From Emergomyces orientalis (taxonomy: Eukaryota; Ascomycota; Eurotiomycetes; Onygenales; Ajellomycetaceae), in the NCBI GenBank assembly GCA_002110485.1, contig MOWL01000067.1:4030001-4094000 (forward strand): 64,000 bases of DNA, in the 5' to 3' direction. Each line of letters begins with the position of its first letter. The first letter of the stretch is position 1. Position numbers and translations under genes: made by a program. This document shows positions 46,070-59,085 of the stretch, one piece after another. The notes under the pieces are model-generated. The model was given only the letters and a program-made list of their open reading frames with translations, ran no database searches and was not told the DNA's origin.

Positions 46070-48628
46070 CTAGATATTGGCAAGTATGATGTACGTTGAT
46101 CCAACGTAAAGATGGAGGGAGGGCGAGATTAAGGAGGTCGGATTGGTGGTTTCAGCAGACGCTTAGGGCAGGAGAATGTGAGGAAGGATTTTTCGAAAGC
46201 TGCGAAAACCGACCAGAGGAAAAAAAAAATCGGGGTTAGCGACGATTTCACAATATATGATATCATATAAAAATTCAACGTTTCAAAAAGGCTATGAATA
46301 TTGTAGATGGTGCTTGGAGGTTTGTGGAGAGCTCTTGGGCCAGTGAAGGGTTTTTGACAGAGCAATTCCAGTAACCCAACCTCAGTTCTGATGCGAGCAG
46401 CAAAGGCAACAAAAGCACCAGTCAGAACTGCGGGCCCCCAGACATCTCAAGAAAGTCCAGGAGACCCCAACAAGCTTCCAGGGATCCCTCACTTTCCTCC
46501 ACATTGTATGAAGATGTTATTTCGACAAAAGGCGGGTTTGACGTACCTGGTTGATTATGCGCTCGAAGCGCAGCAATGGTGGTGCACCACAGGCTCGCGG
46601 CCGACAATGGTAGTAAGACTCGACAGCTGGAGAGGAACAAGGAAGCGTAAAAAAGCAGGATATTGTAGTAGATGATCTTCTGCGACGTTGTGAAAGGTAG
46701 ATGAGGACAGGATAAGGCGAGGGGGAAGATGGGAGTTCTGTTCGCAAAAGACTGGGGGTTCTGCTGAGTTGGAAGCGGGCAGGAAGCTGGAGCACGGCGA
46801 ATAGCAGAGGGGGGGGTGCCGTTCAAACAAGGAGCACAGCTAAGATCAAACTAAATTGGAGGGTAATGGAGTCTGAGGGGCAGAGTGAAGGGTCTGGAGA
46901 GTGTGAATCGATGGCAGATGGGGGTGTGGGAGAGCGGAGGAGGAGGAGGCTTTGAGTGCGAGGAGAGGGAAAGCGTTCGAGCCAGGCGATGGCTGTTGTA
47001 TTGGCGGCGTATCGATGATGATTTGTTTCCCTCCCCAAGGGGATGGGGCTGTATCGGTAACCGTAATTTACGCGGTACTGTTCAGAGGGAGCGGTAGTGT
47101 GCCCGCAGTGGGGAGCGTGAGCGAACAGGTATTGTCACAGATCCGTCTCTGGGCTGGCTGCTGCGTGCTGGCGTCTGTAAGATGTATTACCAAAATTTCA
47201 ATACACAGCATAAAGGGCGGCGATCATTGCTTCAAATGACCTTTTTTCTGTCATCTGCCAGCAAGCAAACACTGCAAACATTCCGTATCCAGCGAGGGGA
47301 CTGACTTTATGCTGACTAACATGCCCTCCTCAGTTTTACCCCACCCAATGAACGCTCGTGTCTTGCTCACCGCCTTTGCCAAGCCACGGTTTTTGTGGTT
47401 TCCTGGAGGTTGTTCACGGGTACCGCATCTAATATTCTTCTTTTTTGCCGTTGCCGGGTTGAAACTCTCCGATCACGTGTTCCAAAAACCCCGATGCCGA
47501 GATGGATACTGAAGGGGTAGATTCAATGGATTCCTTTCTTCCCTTTGAAATTCACGAGGGCCATCATTTAATACAGCATTATCACCTGTAGGATTTTTAT
47601 TGACGCTCATGCTGGTGGTTGGCTGTCTTTATAGTGTTCGACAGAAGCTGTAATGATTGAACTCTTTAAGTGCGTCAGTATTCTTTTTCCTTTGTTTTAG
47701 AGTTTAGTGCTTCAACGTTTATTATTGTAGTAGTATCTTGCAAAATGTTGAAATGCCCCAAAATTGATTATTTTGAAACAAGCGCCCTTGTCATGACAAT
47801 AATAGATAAGATTCGCACTTCACTTCATTTAATGTACTACTTGTGTTATTCTCCACGCACAGTACATCCATTAAGGATCCCCACGTTTTCCCAACCCATG
47901 GCCCTGACACCCCTATCTCCGTCAGGAATTGAGATGCCCCACCATGGAATTACTCGATCGGCTTGCCGGATTTTTTTCCCACGTAACACGGCCTAATCGC
48001 GTCCATTTTTTTAAATTTATTTATTACTTTTTTTTTTGAAGTTAGAGTATAGTATGTGTTTGTTATACGATATCTGGTATTCGGGGAATACTCCGCTCAT
48101 ATTTGAGTGCTGAGGTTTCCTGAGATGTCAATTACAATATTTCCTCGCACGGGGGCATGGCGGGCTTTGTATCCTCTCTGTAATCAAATTCCTACACCAG
48201 GAGTTTGTGACTACTTCTTTTAATCTGCATCTTTCTTTGGACCCCATACAGTTTCACAAGTTAAAGTCGAACTATTTACCGCGAACGATTGTGCTCGTTC
48301 TGCTAATGATTCTTAGCGGAAAACTCCCCTACCCTGGACTTGCTTCAGCTAGTGTACTAAGCCTACTCCGTACATATATACTGAATTGATAATTTAAAAT
48401 AAAAGTATCACTCCCCAAACTAACCCTCATACCCTGATGCAGCCCGCGCCAAGCCTCAATTAGGTTTGTATCACATGACATGATGATTTAGGCTTAGTCA
48501 GTTTTCGAACCTGATGCCAAGCAGAGCATCAAAAAAAAAGTTCCAAAGCCAGGCGGAATTTCTGGTTTCGAACACACTTCGCATTCAATTCAAATCATAC
48601 CATTTACCTTCCCCCCGCAAAAAGAAAA
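46070..48628. other. long divergent intergenic region, no gene seen
   Basis: About 2.56 kb between dep1-like and nop12, which point away from each other. Short open frames in conflict on both strands. No RNA gene or element recognised. Confidence 0.45.
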
Positions 48629-48869
48629 ATGGGGAAGAAACAAAAATCCCAGTCCAAGACTGCTGCGTCTGCAGCTGAGGGAATTGCAGACGGCGCACCA
48701 GCTGCCAATGGGGCAGCCCCAGGCCGTCCTGTATCCCTCCCCTTCTTGGGCGGCGGCGGGGATAATGCGGCAGCCATAGATCCGACGCTTGCTTCGTTAT
48801 TTGAGAAGAGTGTGAGTTCTTTGATTCATATTCATATTTTTCTTTTTAAAGGGCTCGAAGTTATGGCTT

Positions 48870-48908
<39 letters not shown>

Positions 48909-50658
48909 CAAGCGAATGAGCTTGTTATTGGTTTGTTTTTAAATGGGCTTTAACTGACATGGTTATGTTAAATTTGTTTTGACATTATTCTAGGCTGGAC
49001 CTGTGAAAGCTCCGCAGTTTACTAGTGCCAATTTGGCGGCAACGTCAGTAGTTGACAGAAAGGGGTCTCGCTCCAAGCAGGATACTATGGAAGTAGCTTC
49101 GTCTGATGAGGACCAAGTGTCGGAGGGATCTCCGTCGGAGAGTAGTGATGAGGACATGGAGGATGTCGATGATGGAATGTCAGCTCCAGAAAAGGGGCGG
49201 AAACGAAAACGAGGCGGCGCGGAGGATTTAGAAGAATCATACATGCGGCGCATGGCGAAGGAGGAAGCCAAGGAGGATGAGAAGCGACGGAGTGAGAAGG
49301 CAAAGCGGCGGAAAGTTGTGGAAACAGTTGGGGGGCAAAGTGACTCTTCAGACTCCGAAAGCGACGAGGACGAGGACGAAGACGGCATAAACAGCCCTCC
49401 CCCGGTGCACGAAACCCTTTCCAACAACCCCGACGCCGCCCTCCTCGACAAATCCGCCCGCACCGTCTTCCTATCCAACGTCTCCACAGAAGCCATCAAA
49501 TCCAAATTCGCAAAGAAAACCCTCCTCAAACACCTCTCCTCCTTCTTCCCATCTCTCCCCGAATCCGCCACACCGCATAAAATAGAATCAATCCGCTTCC
49601 GCTCCACCGCCTTCTCCACAAAATCAATGCCCAAACGCGCCGCATACGCCAAGCGCGAGCTCATGGACTCTACCACCCGCAGCACAAACGCCTACGTAGT
49701 CTACACCACCAGTGCAGCCGCACGACGGGCCCCGCAGGCACTCAACGGCAGTGTCGTTCTCGATAGACATCTGCGTGTCGACAGCGTCGCCCATCCGGCA
49801 CCCATCGACTACAAGCGGTGCATCTTTGTCGGAAATCTAGGCTTCGTCGACGAAGAAACACCCGCCGACGAAAAAGCAGAGCAACAGAAGAAGAAAAAGA
49901 ATACGCCGCCTGCAGATGTCGAGGAGGGCCTGTGGCGCACTTTCAACGAACATACGCGTGCCAGCATCGCAAAGCCATCCAAATCATCCAAACCACCCAA
50001 GTCCACGGATTCCAACAACAACAACAGCAATGACCTTGGACCTGTCGAATCCGTCCGCGTCATCCGTGACCCAACAACCCGGATTGGAAAGGGTGTCGCC
50101 TACGTCCAATTCCGCGATGAAAATGCCGTCGAGGCTGCTTTGCTGATGGACGGGCAGAAATTCCCACCACTGCTCCCACGGAAACTGCGCGTTACGCGCG
50201 CGAAGCGGATGATGAAGAAAGCTGGCAGCGGTGGGATGGGGACTAATAATAATAATAGGGATAAAAGAAGTAATAATAGTAGCAGGAATGCCAATAAAAC
50301 TGCGCTAGGGGAGCGGAGGGATGGGCCAGCCGGGGATAGACAATCCAGCTTCCAGGGCCGTGCGACCGGATTGTTGGGGAAGGCTGGGGCGTGGAGGACG
50401 CAGAATCCGCGAAGTTCCGGTGCTGATGGGGAGAATGGGACGAAGGATAATGAGAAGAGTGGAGGTTCTGGGCCGTTTGTCTTTGAAGGTTTCAGGGCGA
50501 GACCGGATAAGGGGTCTGGATTTAAGGTGAAAACTAAAAGTCGTGGGGCGAAGACGCGGGCTGGGAAACCTAAGACTAGGAGCACGAGGCGGGCGGCAGC
50601 GTTCAGGGCTGGCGGGGAGAAAAAGAAGGGGGGTGTGAAGGGGAAAGGAGGAGAGTAG
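48629..50658 (+). CDS. nop12: Nop12-type nucleolar RNA-binding protein, two RRMs
   Basis: Nucleolar protein that helps pre-25S rRNA folding and 60S assembly. Exons 48629-48811 and 48994-50658, phase 0, 615 residues. N-terminus MGKKQKSQSKTAASAAEGIA, then LASLFEKSAGPVKAP at the joint, where the Nop12 family has a similar LFxxSAGPV box. A long acidic stretch with nuclear signals (KGRKRKRGG, EKAKRRKVV) follows. RRM1 begins about residue 216 (ARTVFLSNVS as RNP2) and RRM2 about residue 335 (KRCIFVGNLGF as RNP2; GVAYVQFRDENAVEAAL near residue 428 as RNP1). The tail is basic and Gly-rich (KTRAGKPKTRSTRRAA), as in ribosome biogenesis factors. RRM2 has a Lys/Ser/Asn-rich insert (NNNNSN). Confidence 0.92.
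48875..48904. repeat. (TA)n microsatellite in the nop12 intron
   Basis: About 14 TA units within the single intron of nop12 (48812-48993). Confidence 0.85.
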
Positions 50659-52150
50659 AGAGATAGATAAATAGATACATAGATAGGTTTATTGATTGAC
50701 TGACTGATTGAAACCTCTGGGAATAGCATCATGGTGTTTTGGAACTGTTTTAATATTCCCTTTTTATACCTTTTCTTTTCCTTCCTTTTCATTCTGGTTA
50801 GTGATGTGCATATACATGAATACATGCTTATATCATTGAATAAAAGCAATATTTGATAGGGAAAAAGCGCTGGAATATGGAAAAAGGGGGCCGCTAAATC
50901 GCTGCTTTCACATCCCAAGTTGCCTCTGTCCATTGTCCATGTAACAAGGACCACTGGCTCTGTGTTATTATTTCCCCTTGAGGCTACACCGCTCCTAGCA
51001 AATATGCGCGTTTCGTAGAGATTATAGAAATCAAATTCAACAATTTCCCCCAGTTCCTCCTCTTATTCTATCTGTTCAACTTCCTATCCCGCCTTGGCAG
51101 AAAAAATACAACCACAAAGCGGCAGAAAAGCAGGCTAATTGTATATACCTGGGAACCAAACAAAGGAGTGAGTTATTATGCGTGACGCGTTCCCAAGGAT
51201 TACCCAGGGAATTTCCAGTCCTCTGGTTCATTTAAAGAATTTGTCTTCTTGCGTTGTTTTGGGATATGTTGCTGGTTGGATTTAAGGAGGAGGAGGTTAA
51301 CCAATAAAGTGAAAGACTTCACTTCTCAAGGGTTTCCATTATTCCCCCCTTTCAAAGTATACCAAAGTTGACATGCATGAATCAGCCAATATGTCAAGAT
51401 TCATAATGCGTTCAATAGGAATACCACTTCTGAGATATTGGCACGGGAAGCTAAGTCTGCCCCAGCAAACACCTTTATCCTGGCACCGTGACAGACCTCG
51501 CGAGGAATTAAAGGAACGCCGCTTCGCAGACACACGCTGGCAGAAGTTGAGTGAGACTTCAGATATCCTCTTTGCCATCAGTCGAGCGCGGCATGATGGG
51601 TTTGTTTCCCATCCGCAAGCTGCCCTCCATTCTCGGCCCATCCTATATTTTAACGTCCACGTATGTACAGTACATGCAGTTGAAATACACCTCACGCTGG
51701 AAATGCTACATAGCTGCTGCAATCCACTGCAACGTTCATCACCACAACATGATGCGCAAGGTGGTGAAGTTTAGCAAGGGCAGCAAACTTGACGAAGTCG
51801 CTTTCCGTCATCGGATTCACCGGGCGGATTTCAAAAAAGTATGCCCCCAACTACGTCGAATATGGCCGCTGTTCCCATAATGGCTCTTTGTCATATAGGT
51901 CATCGGTACTGCAGCGGAAATCAACTGTGCGCGATGAGTCAAAGGGCGGCTCAATGTCTTTCATGCGATGCGGCCCTGATGCTGTGTTATTTTTAGCGGA
52001 ACCTCGCAGTTGGTTGATTTGGCAAGCAACTCTATTAACCACTTGATCGGCTATAGGCACTACTTATATAAAAATTAGCCGGACTTTGAAGTTTTACTGA
52101 TTCCCTATCTGAAAAATATGTCATCACAAAATTATTCGCTACTTGGTTTG
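50659..52150. other. intergenic, probably with decayed sequence
   Basis: About 1.5 kb. Overlapping open frames at 51373-51880 have protein-like text but no domain I recognise and no consistent splice structure. May be further debris next to the pseudogene that follows. Confidence 0.4.
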
Positions 52151-53490
52151 CAGGTCTTCAGAGATAATCGAGATTACAATCAGCTGTGAGAACAAATTGG
52201 GCGATTTGTCCGTCAAAGCGCCGGATCGCGAGCGAGATCTATTGATGAGCACGAGGACGTCTCTTGCTTCCCGCGACAAGGCAGTGGTTATTGGCCTTCT
52301 GTGGGGTTCCTGGCTCTGGAAGACATTCCTCTTGAATGGGCCGTGACGGGAGCTCGGACAGGAACATTTCGCGTTCTACGAAGGTTCCGAGGTGATTGCT
52401 ACCGTCGTTCCCGGTGGCCACAAGGCATTCCAATCACTGGATGAGCCCAGAAAGTTACATTGGCGCCAGCGTGTAATAGATACGATTAATATGGAATGCA
52501 TGGGCAGCAGAAAACTGGAGTAGCCACTGGATATTTTTATTTTCTGGCCCCAGGAGGAAGAGGTTGGACGTCCAGTGTATACTCAAAATGGCTTGGACAC
52601 CAACACACATATACTAACTTTGATGTCCCGACTGATGTCATTCAGTAACGGCGACTGCAGGACATAGCACGAAGCCGCCCGACTATATCAAGTGGCAGAA
52701 GGCGGATCGCAAACCCAGCTACGCGACCTCTGTCGTCTGAACAGTATCTTGTTTTTGCGCTTGCCTCAACAGCTGATACCGGCAGAGAGGGTCTCATTAC
52801 TTCTTCGCGATTTCCACAATCGCAACGAGAAGTGCAACCTGCGACAAGCCGAAGACAGGCCGGATGAAATTCTTGCCGTCGGCGGCAGTCATCCGAATAC
52901 TATTTTGGTTATGGATATGGATGGGACCTTGACTGTATGATATACCGGTGCCATGCTCTGGGAAATATTTTCTTAACTCTCAGGATAGGGAGGATATCCA
53001 TCTAGGCTAACCATACACTACCTTTCGACAGGCTACACTGCTATACGAAGGGGTGGCCGGTGATGGAGAATTCCATTGTTGTCGTGGGTGAGGAGCACGA
53101 TATGAGCAAAACCATGGACGATACCTTGAGAGATGCTATTGATAGCGGCCGCCTTGTGGCCTACCAGTTTCTACTACCCAGTCATGCGAATATTCTACCA
53201 CGGTTGGACACAACGAAGCTCCCAATCATCGAAGTTACCAAGGACAAATTCGTCAGGTCTGATTTTAGCCGCGGCCAGGTCAAAGGGTGGTAGTGTACAC
53301 ATCCGCCATGCAACAGACCAGCCGGCGGCCAAGCTGCTCATGACCGCCATGCGCGATGCATAGGTCGCTGGTCCGACCTTGAGGGAACACGCATCGCCGT
53401 ACCGGATGGTCTCTGGCAACAGAATACTTACTAGACGTGATTGGCCCCGAAGTTATCGTTGGTAGCCGGTACGTAGGGGGCATGTGCACC
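52150..53490 (+). pseudogene. decayed kinase / HAD / uracil phosphoribosyltransferase-like fusion protein
   Basis: Remains of a fungal fusion family with a P-loop kinase part, a HAD phosphatase part and a phosphoribosyltransferase-like part. Readable blocks in order: KAVVIGL then TFLLN (52280-52340) around a scrambled P-loop; EHFAFYEGSEVIATVVPGG (about 52360-52420); PVYTQN; PDYIKWQKA; an HAD box VMDMDGTLT (about 52910-52935); QATLLYE; SIVVVGEEHDMSKTMDDTL (53074-53130); LLPSHANILPRLDTTKLP; and HATDQPAAKLLMTAMRDA (53305-53360). Blocks lie in different frames and are cut by stops at 52344, 52521, 52938, 53291 and 53361. The P-loop reads GVPGSG only in a shifted frame, so a +1 and a -1 change seem to flank it. 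Family assignment is from memory of the conserved blocks. Confidence 0.6.
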
Positions 53491-54916
53491 TGTGTATATA
53501 TAGACAGCTCCACAGATGCATGCATGGCGATGCGTGTGTAATGTCGTTGCTACTTGGTCAATGTCAATGGCTGTTGTCAATCCATGTTCTGTTTTAGCAG
53601 CTCACTTGGTTGGTTTTCAGCGAGTCCCGAATATAATGGCATGGGTATTCAAATGACGGAGCATTTATTTAGTTTTATCCCTTTTGTGTTGCTGTGGGAA
53701 TCATCTGCTGGAGCAGCAATTCCAACCTCTTGTCCCCAACGCCCCCCCCAACCCCCCGTGAAGCTTGTCCCCCGACAAGGGACGCGAACGCATCATTGCC
53801 TGTACGCAGTGACTATGCATTCAGATAGATACGTACATACATACATACACACAAGGGAGAAAGACAGGAATTAAATGACAAAGAAACACTGGAGGGTAAA
53901 TTGAATGTGAGCATAAAAACCAGAAAATTAAGAAAATTAATAGTATCAATGCTGGAAATACTAAGGAATTTGGTATGCAACATATACACAACAAAAGAGA
54001 AAGAAACTGCGGCCATTGGGGGCCTGCATGGAACAGAAATCAAAAAGACCTTTCCACTGTCTGAGTAGGTAATACTTATTATTTCCCGTCTTATACACAT
54101 TACGTGTTTTGTAATATAGTTGGAGCTGTTTGAATTTTGTTTTATACTTACTGTACATGAAATGGATCCATCCATGGATTAGGTTTGTTTTATAGTTAGT
54201 TACTACAGCCATACATTAAAACAATGACGCCCCCCTCCCAAGATACTGTCCGTTCGTTTGCTTTCCACCCCAGATTATCCCCTATAATGATGAGAAGTAG
54301 GAAGAAAACTTGCATCTTATTGTTCATGGTTGCAAAAGTAATAGTGATAGAGAAAGAATAGGAGAAGATAGCTGAAGATAAAATGGAGGGGGGATTGAAA
54401 AAGATGAAATTATGTGTACATAATGAAGTGAAGAAAACTATCGGTGGTCGAAGCCTTTGGCCTAGTATTTGAGTAGAAAACAACCAGAGTAATAGTTCAA
54501 TCCTCCTCTTGAGGGCGAATTTTTTTTGGTAGTTGGGAAATTTTGAATGTTGGGCAGAGAAGTAAATTTAAGTAAAAAAAAAAAAAGAGAGAGAGAGAGA
54601 AAAGATAGAAAAACAGAGAACATGGGAGAAAAAAAAAACTACTTGAACCCGTCACCCGCATGAGCATATAAATATCACCATTAAATCAAATCAAATCAAT
54701 AAAATATTAGAATCAACCGATCAATCAAAAACGAAAATAATAACAATTTCAAATCCCAGACACATTAAAATTCAAATAGAAAAGGACTAACATCAATCAC
54801 AAGTGGATGGATACGGAATTGAATGGGGCACAAATTGATTCTCCGCAACTCAAAATAAAATTTAAGATTTTAAAAATTTAGATTTTAAAATTAAGAATCA
54901 GATCTTCAGTTTTAGT
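53491..54916. other. intergenic, no gene seen
   Basis: About 1.4 kb, A/T-rich. Holds CATA repeats near 53830-53850, and A-rich and GA-rich tracts at 54570-54640. Confidence 0.45.
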
Positions 54917-55820
54917 TTACAGGAAAACCATCAATGCCAGGACGGCGGAGAGCATGAAGCCAGGATGGGTGAGGGACATGGCCTCACTGTTTGGGTCTGG
55001 GGCAGTGGTGGCATCGCCGGTAGGGGAAGAAGAGGGGGTGGTGGTGCGGGAAGTGGACGAGGTTGTTGTGGTAGACTCAGTCGCGGTGGTCGAGGCACTG
55101 GAGGAGGTACCAGTTGTGGTAGTGGTGGATCGTGTGCCGGTGGCAGAGCGGGTGGTACTGGTGCCGGTGGCAGTTGGGGTCAGGTCGGTGGCAGTGCCGG
55201 TGGTGCCGCTGATGGAGAACATCGGGGTGAAGTTGTAGAGTTCTGGGTTTTCATCGTCGATGATTTGGACGGTGTAGTCGCTACCGGGGGGGAGGTTGGC
55301 GGAGGGGGTGTAGGAGTAGGTGCCGTCGTTGGGGATGCTGGCTGTAGATGGGAGGACGTGATTGTTAGATGATGGTAAACGTTTCATTTTCCCTCTAGAA
55401 GAACCCAGTATTCACGGATAAATGGACTTTATTTCTTCTCCTTCTTTTTCTTTCTTGTCCAGAATGGCGCCTTTCCTGCCCATGCGAACCGTCTTTGGTT
55501 CGAGGGTGTTTTTGCGCGTGCAAAACAGGAATTGCAGTAGGCAATGTGATAGGGAGAGACGAAAGTTGCGATTAAGCAAGGGACATAATAGTGTAATACA
55601 TACCGGCAATGGTAATACCAGACTCCGGAGTGATATCCTTGCCCTTCTGGAGCTTCAGAGTGACGGTGCCCTGGGTGGTAGGGGTCCAGGCAAGTGAAGT
55701 CGCCTCGCCAGCGCTGAAACTGTAGCCGCCAGCTGGGACGTTGAAGGGATTTGGCCTGCTTCCCTGGGCGGCAGCAAAGGCAGCAAAGGCGCTGATTGCG
55801 AAGTAGATGATTGAGCGCAT
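54917..55820 (-). CDS. Kre9/Knh1-type Ser/Thr-rich GPI-anchored cell-surface protein
   Basis: Predicted cell-wall or plasma-membrane protein. Exons 55820-55604 and 55341-54917, phase-1 intron of 262 nt, 213 residues. Signal peptide MRSIIYFAISAFAAFAAAQG, then an Ig-like Kre9/KNH domain over about residues 22-105: NPFNVPAGGYSFSAGEATSL and LAWTPTTQGTVTLKLQKG in exon 1, SIPNDGTYSYTPSANLPPGS and YTVQIIDDENPELYNFTPMF in exon 2. A Thr/Ser-rich stem of about 70 residues follows, a likely target of O-mannosylation. The C-terminus has a small-residue site near PNSEAMS and a hydrophobic tail (FMLSAVLALMVFL), typical of GPI attachment. Family members are common and mostly uncharacterised in filamentous fungi. 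Confidence 0.88.
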
Positions 55821-58387
55821 GGCGACTGGAGATAGAGGTAGAAACAAAGATAATTATTACGAGTGATTAAAAAAATAAGGGGGGGGGGGATGCGGGATTA
55901 GGAGTAAAATAAATAAGATTAGTCGAATGTAAGACCTTGGCTTTTATTTAATGAGTGTAGAGAAGAAGTACGAGTGCGCAAAGCGAGAGAGAAACGACCG
56001 GTGGTGAATGTCTTGAGTGGACACAAGAGAAACGAACGAGAGAAGAGAAGAAGAAGAAGAAGAAGAAGAAGAAGAAGAAGACAAGAGAAGGCGACGACGA
56101 CGAGGGCGAGGAGGCTAGGGCCCAGGGCCAGGGGGGGTTTGTTTGGAAATTGACTGCGGTCCACGGGTGCAGAGGGAAGATGGCGCTGGGCCTGGTTCGG
56201 TCTAGCGGATGCTGAGAGCTGGAGATAGCGCGCTGCGTTTTAAACTTTTGAAACGGTGCCCCCGGCGACACAGTTCCTCATCCCCCCAAAGACCCCCTTC
56301 TAACCCAGAGGAGGAGCTCTCTATACGTCAACGGGTCGACATCAATCCCACTCTAGCCTGAAATGTTTGGCGGACACCTGGTGGCTGGAGCTATGGGTCA
56401 AGATGGGCTAGTGTTCCCCTCGACTGGCCAGCATCAGGCCTATTGAGAGACTTCAGGGCTTTTGGGGGTTGGGGGGGGAGGGGGGAAGGGTTTTGGCCCC
56501 TTTTGCCCCCCATCGCCACCAATCGAGGCCGCTCTGGATATGCCCCCCCTGCCTTGCATGTGCGCCATATGTTGCGGACCACCGATCCAAATAAACAATT
56601 ACTCAACAGCCAGAAATTAATTCGTTTTTCGCACGCTCCTTTTATGTAAACTTGTGTCTCGCATTTTGTGTCACGATTCTGCTAACAGTCTTCTACGATT
56701 CTGTGGTGTGGGCCGGTTGTGGCTGAATGCAATAATAATAATAATAATAGTTGAGGGTACCTATAGGTAGGGCCCCCCTCTCGCTGTAATTAAACTGCCG
56801 ATGCAAATTGGTTCCATGTCACAGCTGTCTCTCTCCGCCACCCCGCGCCACCTCCCATGCACCTGACCGTGCCCCTATCCAACTTATTATCCTGGCGAAC
56901 TCGCCGTTAACATCGCTGTCATCATCCTGTGTCAGCTTTGTTTGGAGTTCGAGGTCTGGCACAGCAAACAACGAGAGTGTTTTCAAGTTGTCGTAAACAC
57001 ATCTCCTCGGCCCTGGCCCACATTTCAACCTCAATTAAGCTCGTTTATCTTCACTGGGCCCCATGGAATTGACAGTCGCGACTTCGTCCAATCAACAACA
57101 CAATGTTTCATGAAACTAAGGTAACTAACATTTAGCATTTGACAGTTGAGAGGAACATTTTTGCTGATCCCGAGGTCACCCGTTGATGCTCAAAAAAACC
57201 AATTCATCACGTGGTGTCTCGCGCATATTTTTCGGATTTCTCATATTCCGGGACAGCAGCCGCCAACCGCGATAGACGCGCACCGGGACGCCTGAAAGAG
57301 CAGCAAATGGAACAAATATGATGGATCACATTTGAAGGACGAACCCATATCCCACGGCCTTCCAGCAGCCAAGATGCCAAAGAGCAAAGCCACCTAGTTA
57401 CATCCACAGCATCCAAGTGCCTCTGCGGGAGTAGCTCTATCCGAATGTTTGGGCCTTCCAGGTTCCCTCAACTAAAACCCAAGATTCCACTCGGAACTAC
57501 AGGAAATGTGAATCCGCGCTCTTCCTGGCGTAGCAGCCTCTTATCATCGAGTATCGCACCACCCTGCTCTGATATGCAAAGAACCCGTCGACTTATGGAC
57601 AGCCAGTCAGGGCCCTCTGGCGGCCCGAACATGAAGAATCTTTCAAATATTTCAGAGAAATCAGCATCCCGTTCCAAGTTTTGCTGATGGGGATTTGGAG
57701 AAAAACCCGACCCCCCTCCCCTCCGTTTTCGTTTTCGTTTTCCTTTTTTTCTATTCTACCCTGAAAGGATAAAAAAAAAACCCACGTACTATACTTGTGG
57801 ATAGAGGTACACAAGCGCCCTGCTCTCTCTGGTGCTCCTGCCCGACTGTTCTATTTATACGTTTGTCTCCCAAGAGGGGATTTCGCGTTCTATTTTTTTT
57901 AAATTTATTTACGTGCATGACAAGATGCCACATTTATGCTATAAGAGGTTGGTTCATGTCGGGAACCTAAACCCCACCGTCCTCTTGCTTCTCTTATTTT
58001 CATCTGTGTCGTTCTGTCAGCATCCCATTGCTACCAGCACTATTGGTCTCCAATAAGCCATATGCCACATGCCCCATGCCCCATGCCCCATGCGTCCCTC
58101 CACCATGATTCATGATCATCATCTCCCTTCTGGTCCATTTATCAATATCTTGCAGTGAGAAGGGTATCATGCAATGGCATGCCGCTTAGACCTAGACGCC
58201 CGGTCGGCTCATACAAATACACAGCCAAATTTCTCCTCATGTTCTTCCTCTGGGATACTTTACATATCCCAATGAATGACCAAGGAAATTTCACAAACGA
58301 CATATCTTCCCCACCCCACCCCCTTTTTCCCCGTCCACATCTTCTTGAAACACCAAGCCATCCTTTCTTTTCTCGAGCAAAACAAGC
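55821..58387. other. long divergent intergenic region
   Basis: About 2.57 kb. A (GAA)n tract at 56047-56080 is in the probable 5' leader of the GPI-protein gene. AAT repeats lie at 56729-56750, and a triple CCCCATG repeat at about 58069-58091. No gene supported. Confidence 0.45.
56047..56080. repeat. (GAA)n trinucleotide repeat, about 11 units
   Basis: Uninterrupted AAG/GAA repeat upstream of the GPI-anchored protein gene; on the coding strand it reads as a long pyrimidine (TTC) tract. Confidence 0.85.
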
Positions 58388-59085
58388 ATGTCCAACAGTA
58401 TAATCATCCTTCCCATCTCCGCCGTCGAGGAGTTAATCCAGCTGAAAACCGCCTTTGACGAACAACTTAAGGCTACCGATTTTGTCTCGGAAACCCCTTC
58501 ATACCTGGCCCTCTCGGATAAATGCAAGGAGTACATGATCGCGTTGCAGAGGTATATGTTTCGTTCCATAGATCAGAAGGGGTCCGAGCTGCGACGGTAT
58601 TATCAGCGGCAGACGATGTTGCAGCAGGCGGGTGATGTGCGCGAGTATGCAGCTATGGAGGAGGACTTGGAGGTGTTGAAGGTGGAGAATCATCGTGTAT
58701 TGAGGTTTATCTGTGAGCATACTTTTATATATATATTTTAAATCATATATATCTATTCACGCCCCTGAACTTGGTGTGTATGTGGGTGAGGTAAAGTTCG
58801 TCAAGAATTGTACCCACTCGAACCCCCCCCCTTATCTTCGCCATCTCCGGTGGTAGCAAATACTCAAAAATGAGAGACTTGGGGACTCACCATTTGACTG
58901 CTTTGGTCTCGTCTTTCTCTTTCGGTTTTCCAGCAGATGAAACGACAAGGGCAGGACGATTGCTTATGGCTGTGGGAACGTCCATTCTGCTTATTCAGGA
59001 GAAGGCGGGGAGTCCGGAGGAGATGTTGAGGATGGTTGCGGCGGAGGTTAGTGCGTCAGAGGTGGAGGTGGTGGCACTTCGGTAA
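58388..59085 (+). CDS. unrecognised small helical protein, 158 aa
   Basis: Exons 58388-58712 and 58934-59085; phase-1 joint (GTGAGC donor, TTCCAG acceptor) keeps the frame. Starts MSNSIIILPISAVEELIQLK. The text is strongly helical: AFDEQLKATDFVSETPSYLA, LSDKCKEYMIALQRYMFRSI, and a charged segment EYAAMEEDLEVLKVENHRVL that looks like a coiled coil. Exon 2 reads DETTRAGRLLMAVGTSILLI then AGSPEEMLRMVAAEVSASEV. No signal peptide or membrane helix. I do not know the family; it could be a lineage-specific cytosolic protein. Confidence 0.55.

Noticed and set aside
48990..49685. 231-codon minus-strand open frame
   Set aside because: Antisense shadow of the nop12 acidic region (Ser/Leu-rich translation).
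50100..50954. 284-codon minus-strand open frame
   Set aside because: Antisense shadow of the nop12 3' half and its flank.
51373..51880. Overlapping plus-strand open frames of 109-133 codons
   Set aside because: Two frames are open at once, no domain is seen, and no consistent gene model results; probably debris.
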